A stretch of 64,000 bases of DNA from CAZKWG01 sp964615375 (GTDB lineage: Bacteria > Myxococcota_A > UBA796 > CAZKWG01). The stretch lies in assembly GCA_964615375.1 (NCBI GenBank), contig CAZTOW010000021.1, positions 62,001 through 126,000 on the forward strand. The letters are read 5' to 3'. A model generated the notes under the pieces. That model was not told where the DNA came from. It did not search any database and was given only the letters and a program-made list of their open reading frames with translations. The translations under genes and the position numbers were made by a program. Below are positions 34,145 through 42,825 of this stretch, one piece after another (the stretch's first letter is position 1; each line of letters starts with the position of its first letter).

Positions 34145-35709
34145 GCCGTCTTCCTCCGCTTCGCCAGGAGCTGCTCCAGCCGGCTCTCCAGGGCATCCAT
34201 GATCGCGGCGTCCTTCTTCGGGTCGACGGCCTCGTTGGCGGCCTCAGTCGTGGGCTCCTTGCGCGGACGACCGCGCTTCTTCGGCGTCTCGGCGGAAGGT
34301 GCAGACACGGGAGCCTCCGCGCGCTCGCGGTGCGGCTTCAACACAGTCTGCTGTCCCTTTCCGCAAGAGCGCGCGACCTTCGCGGCCGAGAGCGAGACCT
34401 GCTCGGCGATGCGGCGCAGTTCGGCGGCCGAGACCTCAGCGGCCTGCTCCAAGAGCAGCTTCTCGCGAGCGCTCTCGTAGATGCCGACGGCCTTCTGCAG
34501 CGCCTCGACCGCCTGATCGCGCTCGGCGCCTTGGCAGAGCTTCGAGTCGATCATTCGCATGGCGTAACGGATGAGCCTCCGGGCGCGCTCGACGGGCATG
34601 GGCTCGCTCTCGGCGGCGCGCTGCACGGCGAGCAGCTTCTCGCGCGCCTCGTCGATCACGGCCTTGGGCAGCCCGGAGCCCTCGACGCGCGCGATGAAGC
34701 CCGCGATGTCGCGCCCCACGTCGCGCGGCGTGCCGGTGCGCAGCTCGAACAGCATCTGGTCCAGCTCGCTGGCGAGGTCGGTCAGCTTGTACCGCTTGAA
34801 CCAGGCCGAGAGCTTGTCGGGGATGTTCCGGTTCTCGGCGGCCCAGCTTCGGGAGCGGATGTCTTGGAGCGCGTCGGCCTCGGCCTTGACCTCGCCGACC
34901 AGGCGCTTCAGCTCGTCGGCGCTCGCGGGCACGGGCGGAAGGGTCACGGGGGCGTGCAGCGGCGCGGGGGCGGCTCTGGGCTCTCGCCTCGGCTTCTCGG
35001 CCTTCGGCTCCTTCGCCGGCTTCGGCTCCTTCGCCGGCTTCGGCTCCTTCGGTTGGAAACGTTGGGTCGGGTCCTTGCCGGGCTTCCTGGTCTTGAGTGG
35101 GTGCTTCTCGGCGTAGGTGGTGTCCATGGCGGCGCGTCTCGACGTGTCCCGCACCTGGCAGGCGGACGCGACGAGGTTCAGCGCGGCGCCGAGCCCCGCG
35201 TCCACGGCGGCGCTCAGCGTCGGGTAGCCGCCCCGATCCATGGCCTTCATGTCCGCGAACCACTGCTGACTGCGCTGGAACACCCAGCGCCAGCCGCGCG
35301 CGCCCTCGCTCTGGACGATCAGCACGCCGTAGGTCGCGAGCTTTCGACGCAGCGCGATCACCGGCTGCCCGTCGTCGCAGACGAGCTCGCCCGACCACTC
35401 GCCGCGCAGGGTGACGGGTCCTGGCGCCGTCAGGGTGGACTCGTCACGCTCGGCGCTGACCTGGGCGAGCACGCGCGAGAGCGGGTGGGCGCCCTCGGGC
35501 CGACGCGGCGAGTCCGCCACGCTGCTCGCCTCCCAGACCGCGCCTTTGCCGCCGGTGACCAGCACCAGCAGCCCACGCCCCTCGCGCGGGCGCAGCGCCA
35601 GCGCGACCTCTCCCTCGCAGGCGCGTCCGTAGGCGGTGAGCAGCCGGGGCACCTGCTCGGCGCCCCCGACGACGTGCAGCCGGAATCGGTGGTTCTGGGC
35701 AGCGGACAT
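34141..35709 (-). CDS. hypothetical protein with AT-hook, operon with methylase-helicase
   Basis: A 522-residue protein of unknown function. Residues 1-~190 form a compact mixed domain (FRLHVVGGAEQVPRLL, ALRPREGRGLLVLVTGG). A Lys/Pro/Glu linker with PKPAKEPKPAKEPK repeats spans ~215-245. The C-terminal half is helical and charged (~260-450), and the tail carries KKRGRPRKEP, an AT-hook-type minor-groove-binding motif, suggesting nucleic-acid contact. Its stop overlaps the methylase-helicase start (ATGA), so the two proteins are made together and may interact. AGGGG lies before the ATG. Confidence is high for a gene, low for its role. Confidence 0.8.
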   Translation of the reverse strand: MSAAQNHRFRLHVVGGAEQVPRLLTAYGRACEGEVALALRPREGRGLLVLVTGGKGAVWEASSVADSPRRPEGAHPLSRVLAQVSAERDESTLTAPGPVTLRGEWSGELVCDDGQPVIALRRKLATYGVLIVQSEGARGWRWVFQRSQQWFADMKAMDRGGYPTLSAAVDAGLGAALNLVASACQVRDTSRRAAMDTTYAEKHPLKTRKPGKDPTQRFQPKEPKPAKEPKPAKEPKAEKPRREPRAAPAPLHAPVTLPPVPASADELKRLVGEVKAEADALQDIRSRSWAAENRNIPDKLSAWFKRYKLTDLASELDQMLFELRTGTPRDVGRDIAGFIARVEGSGLPKAVIDEAREKLLAVQRAAESEPMPVERARRLIRYAMRMIDSKLCQGAERDQAVEALQKAVGIYESAREKLLLEQAAEVSAAELRRIAEQVSLSAAKVARSCGKGQQTVLKPHRERAEAPVSAPSAETPKKRGRPRKEPTTEAANEAVDPKKDAAIMDALESRLEQLLAKRRKTA

Positions 35710-35712
35710 GGT

Positions 35713-36336
35713 TCACCCCTTCTTCGTGAGCGCGGGCAGCGCGAGCGCCGCCGCCGTGAGCGCGAGGCCGCCGAGCAGCAGCCAGCCGAGCAGCGAGCCA
35801 TCGTCGTCGGGCGGCTTATTGGGCGCCGTACCACCAGGGAGCTGTTGCAGACTGGTCTCGGGCAGCTTCGCGTTGTTCTTCATCGCCCAGACCCGCGCGT
35901 CCAGGTCATCGTTGAGCAGCTTCGTCTGATCGCGCAAGTTGGCGAAATACTCCCAGGCGGCGACGGCCCAGGCGCAGGCGGCCACGCCCAGCAGCAGCCC
36001 GGCGATGGCCACCAGCGGCACCACGCCGAGCTGCGCCGTCTGCGGCGTCGCGTCAGTGTAGATGCCGGCCGCGACGATGGTGTAGCGATGCTCCATGATC
36101 TCGTAGCGCTCGCGGAGCACCGCATCTTCAGGCGCCTCACCGAGCAGGTTGAGCTTCGAGCGCGCCCGGTCCAGCCCGGTACGAGCGTTGAGCAGCCCGT
36201 TGACGGCGCCCTCGATTCGACCGATATAGCTGGACACGTCCGCTTGCAGCAACGGCGCCAGATCGCGCATGGCGTCGTCGTAGAGCGCGGTCCAGCTCTG
36301 TCCCCACGCGGCTTTGACTTCGTCCCAGGTCGCCAT
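35713..36336 (-). CDS. membrane protein with two transmembrane segments
   Basis: A 207-residue protein. The first ~95 residues are helical and amphipathic (WDEVKAAWGQSWTALYDDAM, VNGLLNARTGLDRARSKLNLLGEA). A transmembrane helix lies near 102-125 (LGVVPLVAIAGLLLGVAACAWAVA), then a charged helix and a second transmembrane segment near 183-202 (LLGWLLLGGLALTAAALAL), ending LPALTKKG. No family was recognised. GGGAGG precedes the start. Only three bases separate it from the AT-hook gene. Small two-helix membrane proteins are common in the membrane-containing virus and conjugation modules that this operon recalls. Confidence 0.78.
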   Translation of the reverse strand: MATWDEVKAAWGQSWTALYDDAMRDLAPLLQADVSSYIGRIEGAVNGLLNARTGLDRARSKLNLLGEAPEDAVLRERYEIMEHRYTIVAAGIYTDATPQTAQLGVVPLVAIAGLLLGVAACAWAVAAWEYFANLRDQTKLLNDDLDARVWAMKNNAKLPETSLQQLPGGTAPNKPPDDDGSLLGWLLLGGLALTAAALALPALTKKG

Positions 36337-36369
36337 GAGACCTCCCTCGCGATGATGTCGAAAGCCTGC

Positions 36370-37167
36370 TCAACGCCGGCCCCGGCGGTCGGCCGGGTCG
36401 CACAGATCGCAGCCGAGCGCCGCCGCCACGTCGTCCGCGTCCGCCCAGCCCAGGTTCGCGGCTGGCGTCGCGACCGGCCCGGTCTGCCGGACCAGCGCTG
36501 TGCTGGCGGGGCTCGCCGCATTGGGATCGGCGGGCGGGTCGCTGGGACGACGCAGCAGGGCCTTGCCCGCCGAGCGCAGCAGCAGCGGCGCCAGGATGGG
36601 CGCCAGGCCGATCTGCGTCCGCGTCGTCTCCTCGGAGATCTCCGCGACCAGGAACAGGCCCGGTCGCAGCGCGATGATCGCGGCGCGATGCCCCACCGCC
36701 GCCTGCACGCGCAGGTTGCGCCCCAGCCCCACCAGCGGTCCCCAGGTCCGCGCCCGGCCTGGCCCACGACCCAGCTCCTCCTCGCCTTCGTCCTCGGGGA
36801 AGACCTCCTCGGGGTCGAGCTCGTCCTCGGCTTCCATCGGCTCGGGCTCGGCCCCCTCGGGCTCGTCGCCATCGCCGCGTCCACGCGAGAGCGGCCCTCG
36901 GCCCGGGAACCCGCCCGGGAAACGGCGCGGCCCAGCAGCCGGCTCGGGCGCCTCCTCGCGACCGGCCTTCTTCTTGCGCTTCTTCCCCCGCTTGCCGCCC
37001 CGCTCCAGCGAGCTGGCCTTCTGGCGCAGCTCGCGAGCCTTGTCACGGTCGCGCTCGGCGCGCCGGGCCTTGCGGTAGCGGCGGCGGGCACGGCGGGCCG
37101 CCCGACCCGCGAAGTCCTGTTCCCCCTCGGTGTACTCGGAGAGGGGTCGAGCCTTGATGAGTGCCAT
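36370..37167 (-). CDS. highly charged basic/acidic protein, unknown
   Basis: A 265-residue protein with strong charge segregation: the first ~75 residues are extremely basic (RAARRARRRYRKARRAERDRD, KRGKKRKKKAGR), then a Pro/Gly segment, then an acidic block (~105-135, EAEDELDPEEVFPEDEGEEEL), then a strand-rich region with possible hydrophobic helix (IGLAPILAPLLLRSAG). A CDLCDPADRRGRR tail contains a Cys pair. The start overlaps the stop of the upstream gene in TGATG. The basic N-terminus could bind DNA or capsid interior; no domain was recognised. The layout echoes the acidic/Arg-rich protein four genes upstream. Confidence 0.78.
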   Translation of the reverse strand: MALIKARPLSEYTEGEQDFAGRAARRARRRYRKARRAERDRDKARELRQKASSLERGGKRGKKRKKKAGREEAPEPAAGPRRFPGGFPGRGPLSRGRGDGDEPEGAEPEPMEAEDELDPEEVFPEDEGEEELGRGPGRARTWGPLVGLGRNLRVQAAVGHRAAIIALRPGLFLVAEISEETTRTQIGLAPILAPLLLRSAGKALLRRPSDPPADPNAASPASTALVRQTGPVATPAANLGWADADDVAAALGCDLCDPADRRGRR

Positions 37168-37679
37168 CAGCCAGTCCTCCAGGTGGTTCGGTCGATCTGA
37201 AGCGCGGCCCAGCGGCGCTGGACCGCCGGGTCGATGGTCCCGTTCATGCCGAGTCGGGCGCTCGGATCGTCCCGGTGCTCCTTGCCGCGCACCCAGTACC
37301 GGACGACGCAGTGGTACAGGCCAGCCTCGCCTGGCGGCGTGCGAGTGCGAAGCATGACCTCGGCTTTGATGCTCTTGAGCCCCAGGGAGCGGGCCTCCTC
37401 GAAGCCCGGCTCTCCCCGACGCAGCGCCTTCGCCCCGCGCGCCAGCAGCTCGCCGGCCCGCGCCGCCGCCAGGCCGTCGCAGTCTTCATGTCCCTGCACC
37501 AGCAGCGCGATGAAGTCGCACCACGTCTCGTCGATCTCGCGGCGGTAGACCACGCCCGAGTCGTAGAGCAGCGGCAGATCCTCGTGCGCGCCCAGGATGA
37601 TCGCGTTCTCACGCGCCAGGTGGTTGAGCAGACGCACGGCGGCCTGCTCGTTGAAGCTGAGCAGGATGGCGATGCGCAT
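37167..37679 (-). CDS. transglutaminase-like cysteine protein of the element
   Basis: A 170-residue protein. The N-terminus RIAILLSFNEQAAVRLLNHLARENA is followed by EIDETWCDFIALLVQGHEDCDGLAAARAGELLARG. The latter recalls transglutaminase-like proteins with an E-D-C-D/E-D-L-A block, common in phage-like operons. The C-terminus (EAGLYHCVVRYWVRGKEHRDDPSARLGM) carries His residues in strand context. If the fold is right, Cys in GHEDCDG is the nucleophile and it could process or cross-link structural proteins. Both ends overlap neighbouring genes by TGATG, showing tight translational coupling in a structural-looking operon. Family assignment is tentative. Confidence 0.72.
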   Translation of the reverse strand: MRIAILLSFNEQAAVRLLNHLARENAIILGAHEDLPLLYDSGVVYRREIDETWCDFIALLVQGHEDCDGLAAARAGELLARGAKALRRGEPGFEEARSLGLKSIKAEVMLRTRTPPGEAGLYHCVVRYWVRGKEHRDDPSARLGMNGTIDPAVQRRWAALQIDRTTWRTG

Positions 37680-38080
37680 CAGGGCTCCTTGATGTCGAAA
37701 GAGCTGTTGCTGGCCAGCACGGCGACGGCCGTGTGGGTCGGCTTCGTGCCCCCGTTCACGATGGTGATCACGCGAACGTAGGGGCCGAGCGCTACGACCT
37801 CGACGAACTCATGCCGCTCCGGGCCGCCGCCCACGAGCTGCGTCATCGAGGCCGCGACGATCCAGTTGGTCTTGTCGTGGCTCGTGACAAGACGCATGTC
37901 GACCGTCGGCGAAGTCGCGCCGCCCGTCATCACGCCGTCGAAGAAGACGCGGAATCGCTGATCCGCCTCGCTCACGCCATCGCCTGGGCGCGGGATGATC
38001 GCGTAGATCGTGCCGTTCTGGTTCTGGTCCGTGGCGGTGGTGACGCTGAGCAGGGTCTTGGTATGTCGGTAGATGCTCAT
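37679..38080 (-). CDS. small beta-rich protein, putative structural subunit
   Basis: A 133-residue protein predicted almost wholly as beta strands (TKTLLSVTTATD, GTIYAIIPRPG, RFRVFFDGVM, TVDMRLVTSH, YVRVITIVNG, HTAVAVLAS). No cysteine or catalytic motif. The composition, rich in Thr, Val and Asn with short loops, resembles phage and virus structural subunits. GAGG precedes the start. It overlaps the next gene by TGATG and follows the larger beta-rich gene by 7 bp. Function inferred only from composition and operon. Confidence 0.78.
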   Translation of the reverse strand: MSIYRHTKTLLSVTTATDQNQNGTIYAIIPRPGDGVSEADQRFRVFFDGVMTGGATSPTVDMRLVTSHDKTNWIVAASMTQLVGGGPERHEFVEVVALGPYVRVITIVNGGTKPTHTAVAVLASNSSFDIKEP

Positions 38081-38087
38081 GGATGCC

Positions 38088-38696
38088 TCACAGCGCGAGC
38101 TCGAAGACCACGCGGTAGGGGGTTGAGGAAGCGGGCGCGTTGGTGATGGTCAGCCGGCCCGCGCCCCCGAGCGGCACGCCGCCATCGGGCTGCGTGTCGG
38201 CCATGAACAGGCTGCGGAGGGTGCCGGCACCGTCGTAGATGCGGATCTCGGTGGTGGCGAAGAAGCTGGGATCCGAGATCTCGAAGCGGAAGCGGAGGGC
38301 GAAGGGAGGGATCTCCACATCGCCCTCCGAGTTGGGGATCTCCCCAATGGCCTCGTGCTGGTTGTGCGTGACCGAGAAGCCGTCGGCGACGGTCACAGAG
38401 ACCCGGTTGCTGCTGTCCGCGAGGTTCGCGGCGGTGACCTGGAGGGCGCGGGCGAAGACGCAGACACGGACGCTGCGACACGCCGTGATCTTCGCCTTGA
38501 CGCCCGCGCCCGCTCCAGCGGACCAGGAGAGGATCAGCTCGAAAGGCAGGCTGTCTACGCTGAACGCCTCCACGATCCGCCAGGTCGCCTCGGAGGCGTC
38601 CGCGGCCAGCACAGCCTTGTGTTTCGCGGATCCGTCCCACGCCGGGAGCGTGACCGAGTCCGAACGAACGCTGAGGTCTGTGCGACACCGTGGCAT
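38088..38696 (-). CDS. beta-rich protein, candidate jelly-roll structural protein
   Basis: A 202-residue protein with continuous alternating strands (VTLPAWDG, ATWRIVEAFSVD, LPFELILSWSAG, AKITACRSVRVCVFAR, NRVSVTVADGFSV, FALRFRFEISD, TTEIRIYDG, GRLTITNA, YRVVFELAL). There is no signal peptide and no enzymatic motif. Size and strand density would fit a single jelly-roll or fibre-type subunit. GGAGGAGC precedes the ATG. It sits between the acidic/Arg8 protein and the small beta-rich protein, all in the same tightly spaced operon. A structural role in a particle is inferred, not shown. Confidence 0.78.
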   Translation of the reverse strand: MPRCRTDLSVRSDSVTLPAWDGSAKHKAVLAADASEATWRIVEAFSVDSLPFELILSWSAGAGAGVKAKITACRSVRVCVFARALQVTAANLADSSNRVSVTVADGFSVTHNQHEAIGEIPNSEGDVEIPPFALRFRFEISDPSFFATTEIRIYDGAGTLRSLFMADTQPDGGVPLGGAGRLTITNAPASSTPYRVVFELAL

Positions 38697-38731
38697 AGCT
38701 CCTCCAAAGTCCAGGGATCAGCCGTTTACGA

Positions 38732-39391
38732 TTAGCAGGCGCTGTTGGCGGGCTTCTTCCCGGTGATGGTCACCGAGAAGGTCCCCGCCGCGTCCAGCGT
38801 CCCGTTGACGATGATGTCGAGGCCGGCGCGGATAGCCTGGCCGCGCAGGATGTTGCGCATGGTGGAGGTCGCACCGAACACCTCGACCGAGATCCCGTCC
38901 GGGTTGGACCAGACAGGGCGGTCTCCGAAGCTGATGCTGGTCACCTTCGCGGACGTGGGGCTGCCCGCGAACGTGACGTCCTCCGCCTTGAAGTGGTGCT
39001 GCAGACGGATCCGCACGGTAGCGGTCCCGGCCGCGGTGAGCGTGTCCGAGCCGCCGACGGCGGTGCCTGCCCACTTCATCTTGCGCCTCCCGCGCAGACC
39101 GAGCGTCCGCGCCTCCTTCCGGCTGATCTTCCCGCGCCGACGCCGACGCCGACGCCGTGCGCCGATGTCGTCTCCGTCATCGGCGCCCAGCTCCTCGTCG
39201 TCGCCCACGTCGTCGTCGTCCCCCTCCAGGTCGTCGTCGTCGTCCTCGTCGCCGACGTCATCGTCGTCGCCGAGATCGTCGTCATCGCCGGAGAAGTCCG
39301 AGCGCCGGTTGCTGTCGGTGTCGACCAGCAGCTCGCCGGTGCGCGGGTTCCGTTTGACCCTCATGTATCCCAGGTCTTCCAGCTTTCCCAT
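38732..39391 (-). CDS. acidic / Arg8 / beta-domain protein, candidate capsid-type subunit
   Basis: A 219-residue protein in three parts: a short N-terminus (MGKLEDLGYMRVKRNPRTG), an almost purely Asp/Glu segment of about 45 residues, then a run of eight arginines followed by RRGKISRKEARTLGLRGRRKMKW, and a ~120-residue beta-rich domain (TATVRIRLQHHFKAED, AKVTSISFGDRPVW, GISVEVFGATSTMRN, GTFSVTITG). The acidic block could neutralise the Arg run until removed, as in scaffold or precursor regions of particle proteins. The ATG at 39391 is chosen for GGAG six bases upstream; in-frame starts at 39403 (ATG) and 39448 (GTG) are possible. The Arg run is encoded by a slippage-prone CGA/CGC triplet repeat. 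Confidence 0.75.
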   Translation of the reverse strand: MGKLEDLGYMRVKRNPRTGELLVDTDSNRRSDFSGDDDDLGDDDDVGDEDDDDDLEGDDDDVGDDEELGADDGDDIGARRRRRRRRGKISRKEARTLGLRGRRKMKWAGTAVGGSDTLTAAGTATVRIRLQHHFKAEDVTFAGSPTSAKVTSISFGDRPVWSNPDGISVEVFGATSTMRNILRGQAIRAGLDIIVNGTLDAAGTFSVTITGKKPANSAC

Positions 39392-39454
39392 CTCAAGCTC
39401 CATCGGTGTGTTGTGTTGCGTCGATCGTGCCGTAGCGCTGTGGTTCACCTCCTC

Positions 39455-40201
39455 TCAGTCATCGTGGTCGGACAGCACGGCTGCCCGGATGAATCGGTTG
39501 TTCTGACGGTCGCCGTCCTCACCGCCGCCGCGCCCACCACGCTGCGGCGCGCGGGGACGCCCGCCCTCGGCGCGCGGGGTGAGCAGAATCTCTCGCACCG
39601 GGCCGCTGGTGGCGGGCTCGGGCTGCGCGGCGGGCAGGGCGCGCGCGCGGTGGACGCGGGGCTCGGGCAGCAGGCCCTCGTCCCCGGTGCTGGGCGCGGG
39701 CTCGGCCGGCGGCGTGACGGTGTTCGGCTGCGTCGCGGCGCCTGGCGCGCTGGCGGAAGCGGCGCCCTCCTTGCCCTTGTTGCGCTTCTCGGCCAGCGCC
39801 TGGCCGGCGTCGCGGCCCACGGTGGCCAGCCAGGATCCGAAGACGCCGTTGCCCGCCGCGAGGTAGCCGGCGCCGCCCTCCTCGCCCGTGATCGTCTGGT
39901 AGAGCCCGTAGCCCGTGGCGGCCACGCCCAGCCCGGCGCGCAGGTCGACGCCGCCGACCTTCATCTTCTCCGGGCCGAAGTAGCCCTCGGCGAGCGAAGA
40001 CAGGAACAGGCTGCCCTGGGTGAGCCCCGTGTTGACGACCTGCTCGCCGGTCTCCTCCATCTGCTCCTTGGTGATGTTGTTCTTGCGCGTCAGGCTGGCG
40101 ATCTTGCTGACCGCGTCGCCGAGCGCGCTCTGCGCCTGCTTCTCGGACACATCGCCGCCGTCCATTGCGACCTGGAGCGGCGTCTTCTTCGAACTGGCCA
40201 T
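39455..40201 (-). CDS. Gly-rich membrane-associated protein, first gene of leftward operon
   Basis: A 248-residue protein. MASSKKTPLQVAMDGGDVSEKQ is followed by a helical segment (ALGDAVSKIASLTRKNNITKEQ), a Gly/Ala-rich hydrophobic region (~75-130: VDLRAGLGVAATGYGLYQTITG, AAGNGVFGSWLATVG) that could insert in a membrane, and a long disordered Pro/Ala/Arg C-terminus. No family was recognised. The ATG at 40201 has AGGGG upstream; earlier codons in the frame look like intergenic sequence. It leads the leftward operon of at least nine genes ending in the methylase-helicase. A possible promoter (TTGGCT-N18-TAGCTT) lies just upstream but is weak. Confidence 0.75.
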   Translation of the reverse strand: MASSKKTPLQVAMDGGDVSEKQAQSALGDAVSKIASLTRKNNITKEQMEETGEQVVNTGLTQGSLFLSSLAEGYFGPEKMKVGGVDLRAGLGVAATGYGLYQTITGEEGGAGYLAAGNGVFGSWLATVGRDAGQALAEKRNKGKEGAASASAPGAATQPNTVTPPAEPAPSTGDEGLLPEPRVHRARALPAAQPEPATSGPVREILLTPRAEGGRPRAPQRGGRGGGEDGDRQNNRFIRAAVLSDHDD

Positions 40202-41421
40202 GGGAAACCCCTGGTTGTAGGGTTGGTCGCGCCGGGACGTGTCCGGCGACATCCCGAAGCTACGCCACGCTGATCCGGGCAGCCAACGCCTTTCGCTGTA
40301 CCCACTCTCCCCATTCGACATGTCCGACGGGCGAGAGAGCACGGGGGGCGTGGACGATACGCAGGCCAAGAAAAGTGATCGCGGGCGGATCCGGCGCTCA
40401 GGGGGAGCGGTCGGACGGGTATGCTGGCGCTGGGCATCGAGGTAGAACCCTCCGTCTCGAAGCTGCCCCGCTGTCCCGACGGGCGCGCGGACTCAGGGGG
40501 TAGCGCGCTCCATGGCCGGGCATTCGATGCGCGGCCAGGTGCGCGGGTGGGCAGCCGAGGCGCAGGACGCACGCGGAGCCGGAGCTGTGCGGCGAGAGCG
40601 TCGGCTGCTGGCCCACGCTGGGCGCTCTGACGCTGACCCGGATTGCGTGGCAGCGAATCGACGGGCGAGATCAGGCGCTAATCGGTCGTTTTTGGTCGAT
40701 GGCGACTCACAGTGAAGCGCGCGAAACCCGCCGTTTGACAGGCCGTACCGGCGCTTTGCCCCCTGTCCGCTCGTCTGGACCGTGTTTGATCACGCCGGCT
40801 TCGCGCGCCGAGGATGTCCCGGCCTCGTGCTCTCCCCGAGCGACGGGGCAGCGGCGCGCCCGCCGATCCTCGGCTTGCGCAGGCCAGGATCCGGCTCGCC
40901 CGTTGACGCTCCAACGCTCGTGAACCCTGTGCTTGACGCGGGACATCCGACACAGTTTCCGTTGCCCACGGCACGACTCGACAGATTTGATCGCAACGAG
41001 ACGACGGATCGCCGCCGAACATAGGTTAAAGGCCCGTGATCTCGCCGTCTCCATCTCCCCACCCAGCGGGATGGCGACGCAGCGCCGTTCACGGAGCCGA
41101 TACGCCTGGAATTGGCGAATTCTACCCACGCTGTCAGCCCGCTTCCCCAGGCCACGGGAGTGGAAATTGCAGGCGATCTCACCAGACTCCTGGCGCTCTC
41201 CCCCCTGCCCCCGAGATCGCCCGCCGGCCCCGTCCGAGCCACGGATCGAGCGGCCCAGGTCCAACCTAAGGGGTAGAAATTCTGAAGAATCTCTCCACGC
41301 GCCGTCCCACGGCGTTGAACGCCGAGGGCAGCGGATTCGCCCTCCCTTGACCTGTCCAGCCCGGTCTTGTGACCCACGCGGCCCGGTGGCATCGTCTCCC
41401 TACCCACCCGAGAGGTGCCCC
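40202..41421. other. 1.2-kb divergent control region
   Basis: This gap separates the leftward and rightward operons of the unfamiliar element. Several overlapping open frames occur in different phases on both strands, but none has a Shine-Dalgarno, a recognisable protein or coherent composition. The segment 40920-41060 is less GC-rich than its surroundings. A TTGACC at 41347, about 75 bp before the rightward operon, could be a -35 box. Its size and position between divergent operons would suit promoters, a replication origin or a packaging site, but no iterons or other hallmarks were found. Confidence 0.5.
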
Positions 41422-42390
41422 GTGCAGAACGATCCCTACGATCTCGTGGGCTTGGACAACGTGCGCAAGACGCTCGCGCAGAGCCTCGCCCAGACCTCCT
41501 ACCTGACCCTCTGGGACCGCGCGTCCCGCGACGCGGAGGAGTGCATCGGCCGCTTCGACCTCGACGAGGAGAGCGTCGGCCGCCACCTGGCTGAGCGGCG
41601 GGCCGCCGAGCGCGGCGAGGAGCCCCCCGGCCCCGACGCGCCCGTCTCCCGCGTGCCCCGCCGCGAGCTGGTCGAGGCCGCCGTGCGCTGGGTGCGCGAG
41701 AGCGTCGTCGCGAACATGGGCGAAGAGGCGACGCACCGATTCCGCGTGCGCCTCCTCACCCACAAGGGCCAGCGCGTGCAGACCTCGGTGTCCATCACCT
41801 GTCACAACACCGCCGCCGCCGCCGTCGATCTCGTGCCGACCCTGCCCAACGCCCGCCTGCCGAAGGTCAACACGGAGGGCATCCGCGACGACATGACCGT
41901 GAACGAGGCCCGCGTGCTGGCCGAGCTCTACACCCACTGGGCGCACCTGGTCCTCGGCACCACGCAGCAGCTCCACGGCGTCACCAGCCACACCATCGGC
42001 CAGCTTCAGCGCCAGCTCTCCGACAGCCGCGACCAGGTCGACCAGCTCGTCGCCAGCATCCTGGAGGGCCGCGCCGAGTCCGTGCGCGCCGAGCAGGCCC
42101 AGGTCAGCCAGCAGCGCGACAGCGACGCCCGCACCACGCTGGCGCGCGACGCGCTCAAGCAGCTCGGCGAGGCCACCCGCGCCGTCTTCACCTCGAAGGG
42201 CGTGCCGCCCGAGCTGGCCGACGTGCTTGGGTCCGTCAGCCAGAACCCCGAGTTGATGGGCGCGCTCACCGACCCCGACGTGCGCGCCCTCATCACCGAC
42301 CCGGAGCACGTCAAGTCGCTCGCCGGGATGCTCAAAGAGGCCGCCCAGCGCGCCCGCGCCTTCCGCGAAGCCACCGCCAACAACGCCTGA
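41422..42390 (+). CDS. hypothetical coiled-coil protein, rightward operon
   Basis: A 322-residue protein read from the GTG at 41422 (AGAGG six bases upstream). The N-terminal third is helical (YDLVGLDNVRKTLAQSLAQTSYL, EECIGRFDLDEESVGRHLAERRAAE). The middle has strands FRVRLLTHKGQRVQTSVSITCHN; the rest is a long amphipathic region with coiled-coil character (~165-250, TIGQLQRQLSDSRDQVDQLVASILEGRAESVRAEQ in part) and a helical C-terminus. No signal peptide and no enzymatic motif. It is followed 20 bp later by another small gene. It probably belongs to the same mobile element as the divergent operon; role unknown. Confidence 0.75.
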   Translation: MQNDPYDLVGLDNVRKTLAQSLAQTSYLTLWDRASRDAEECIGRFDLDEESVGRHLAERRAAERGEEPPGPDAPVSRVPRRELVEAAVRWVRESVVANMGEEATHRFRVRLLTHKGQRVQTSVSITCHNTAAAAVDLVPTLPNARLPKVNTEGIRDDMTVNEARVLAELYTHWAHLVLGTTQQLHGVTSHTIGQLQRQLSDSRDQVDQLVASILEGRAESVRAEQAQVSQQRDSDARTTLARDALKQLGEATRAVFTSKGVPPELADVLGSVSQNPELMGALTDPDVRALITDPEHVKSLAGMLKEAAQRARAFREATANNA

Positions 42391-42410
42391 TTCACCCGAC
42401 AGGAGACACC

Positions 42411-42752
42411 ATGCCCGACAACGACCGCCCGCGCACCCCACGCTACCTCGACCAGGCCGACACCTTCTACAAGGAGCCCTTCGACCGCGACAACACCAAG
42501 GACCTCTCCAGCTCCATTGCCGACTGGAGCCTGCTCACCGACGCCGAGCGCAGCTTCACCATCGCGCACCTGCTGTACCTGAACCTCCAGGCCCAGGCCC
42601 ACAACGGCCGCGTGCTGCGCGAGACCCGCAACGCGCTCGAAGAGATCGCCGACGAGCTGGCCGAGGCCGTGGACGACGTGCTCGGCGACGAGGGCGACGA
42701 CGAGGCCCCCAGCGACGAGCCCGCCGACCAGACGGCCGCGCCTCAGTCGTGA
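42411..42752 (+). CDS. small acidic protein, rightward operon
   Basis: A 113-residue protein with AGGAG five bases before its ATG. Residues 1-45 hold aromatic and charged residues (TPRYLDQADTFYKEPFDRDN), residues ~45-85 a helix (AERSFTIAHLLYLNLQAQAHN), and the C-terminus a strongly acidic helix and tail (ALEEIADELAEAVDDVLGDEGDDE). No family recognised. Acidic small proteins of this kind can act as DNA mimics or adaptors, but that is speculation. It lies between two genes of the same operon with short gaps. Confidence 0.72.
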   Translation: MPDNDRPRTPRYLDQADTFYKEPFDRDNTKDLSSSIADWSLLTDAERSFTIAHLLYLNLQAQAHNGRVLRETRNALEEIADELAEAVDDVLGDEGDDEAPSDEPADQTAAPQS

Positions 42753-42825
42753 GCCCCAGCGCGGCGGCGCTCCCCGATGGCGCCGCCGCGCGCGCCCCGC
42801 TCCCCCTCATCCAGCCGAGGACCCC

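Noticed and set aside
31070..34480. 1136-codon plus-strand frame opposite the methylase-helicase
   Set aside because: Antisense shadow of a gene with clear methyltransferase and helicase motifs.
40790..41407. 205-codon minus-strand open frame in the divergent control region
   Set aside because: No Shine-Dalgarno, low-complexity Arg/Ser/Gly composition, overlaps other frames equally long; treated as non-coding.
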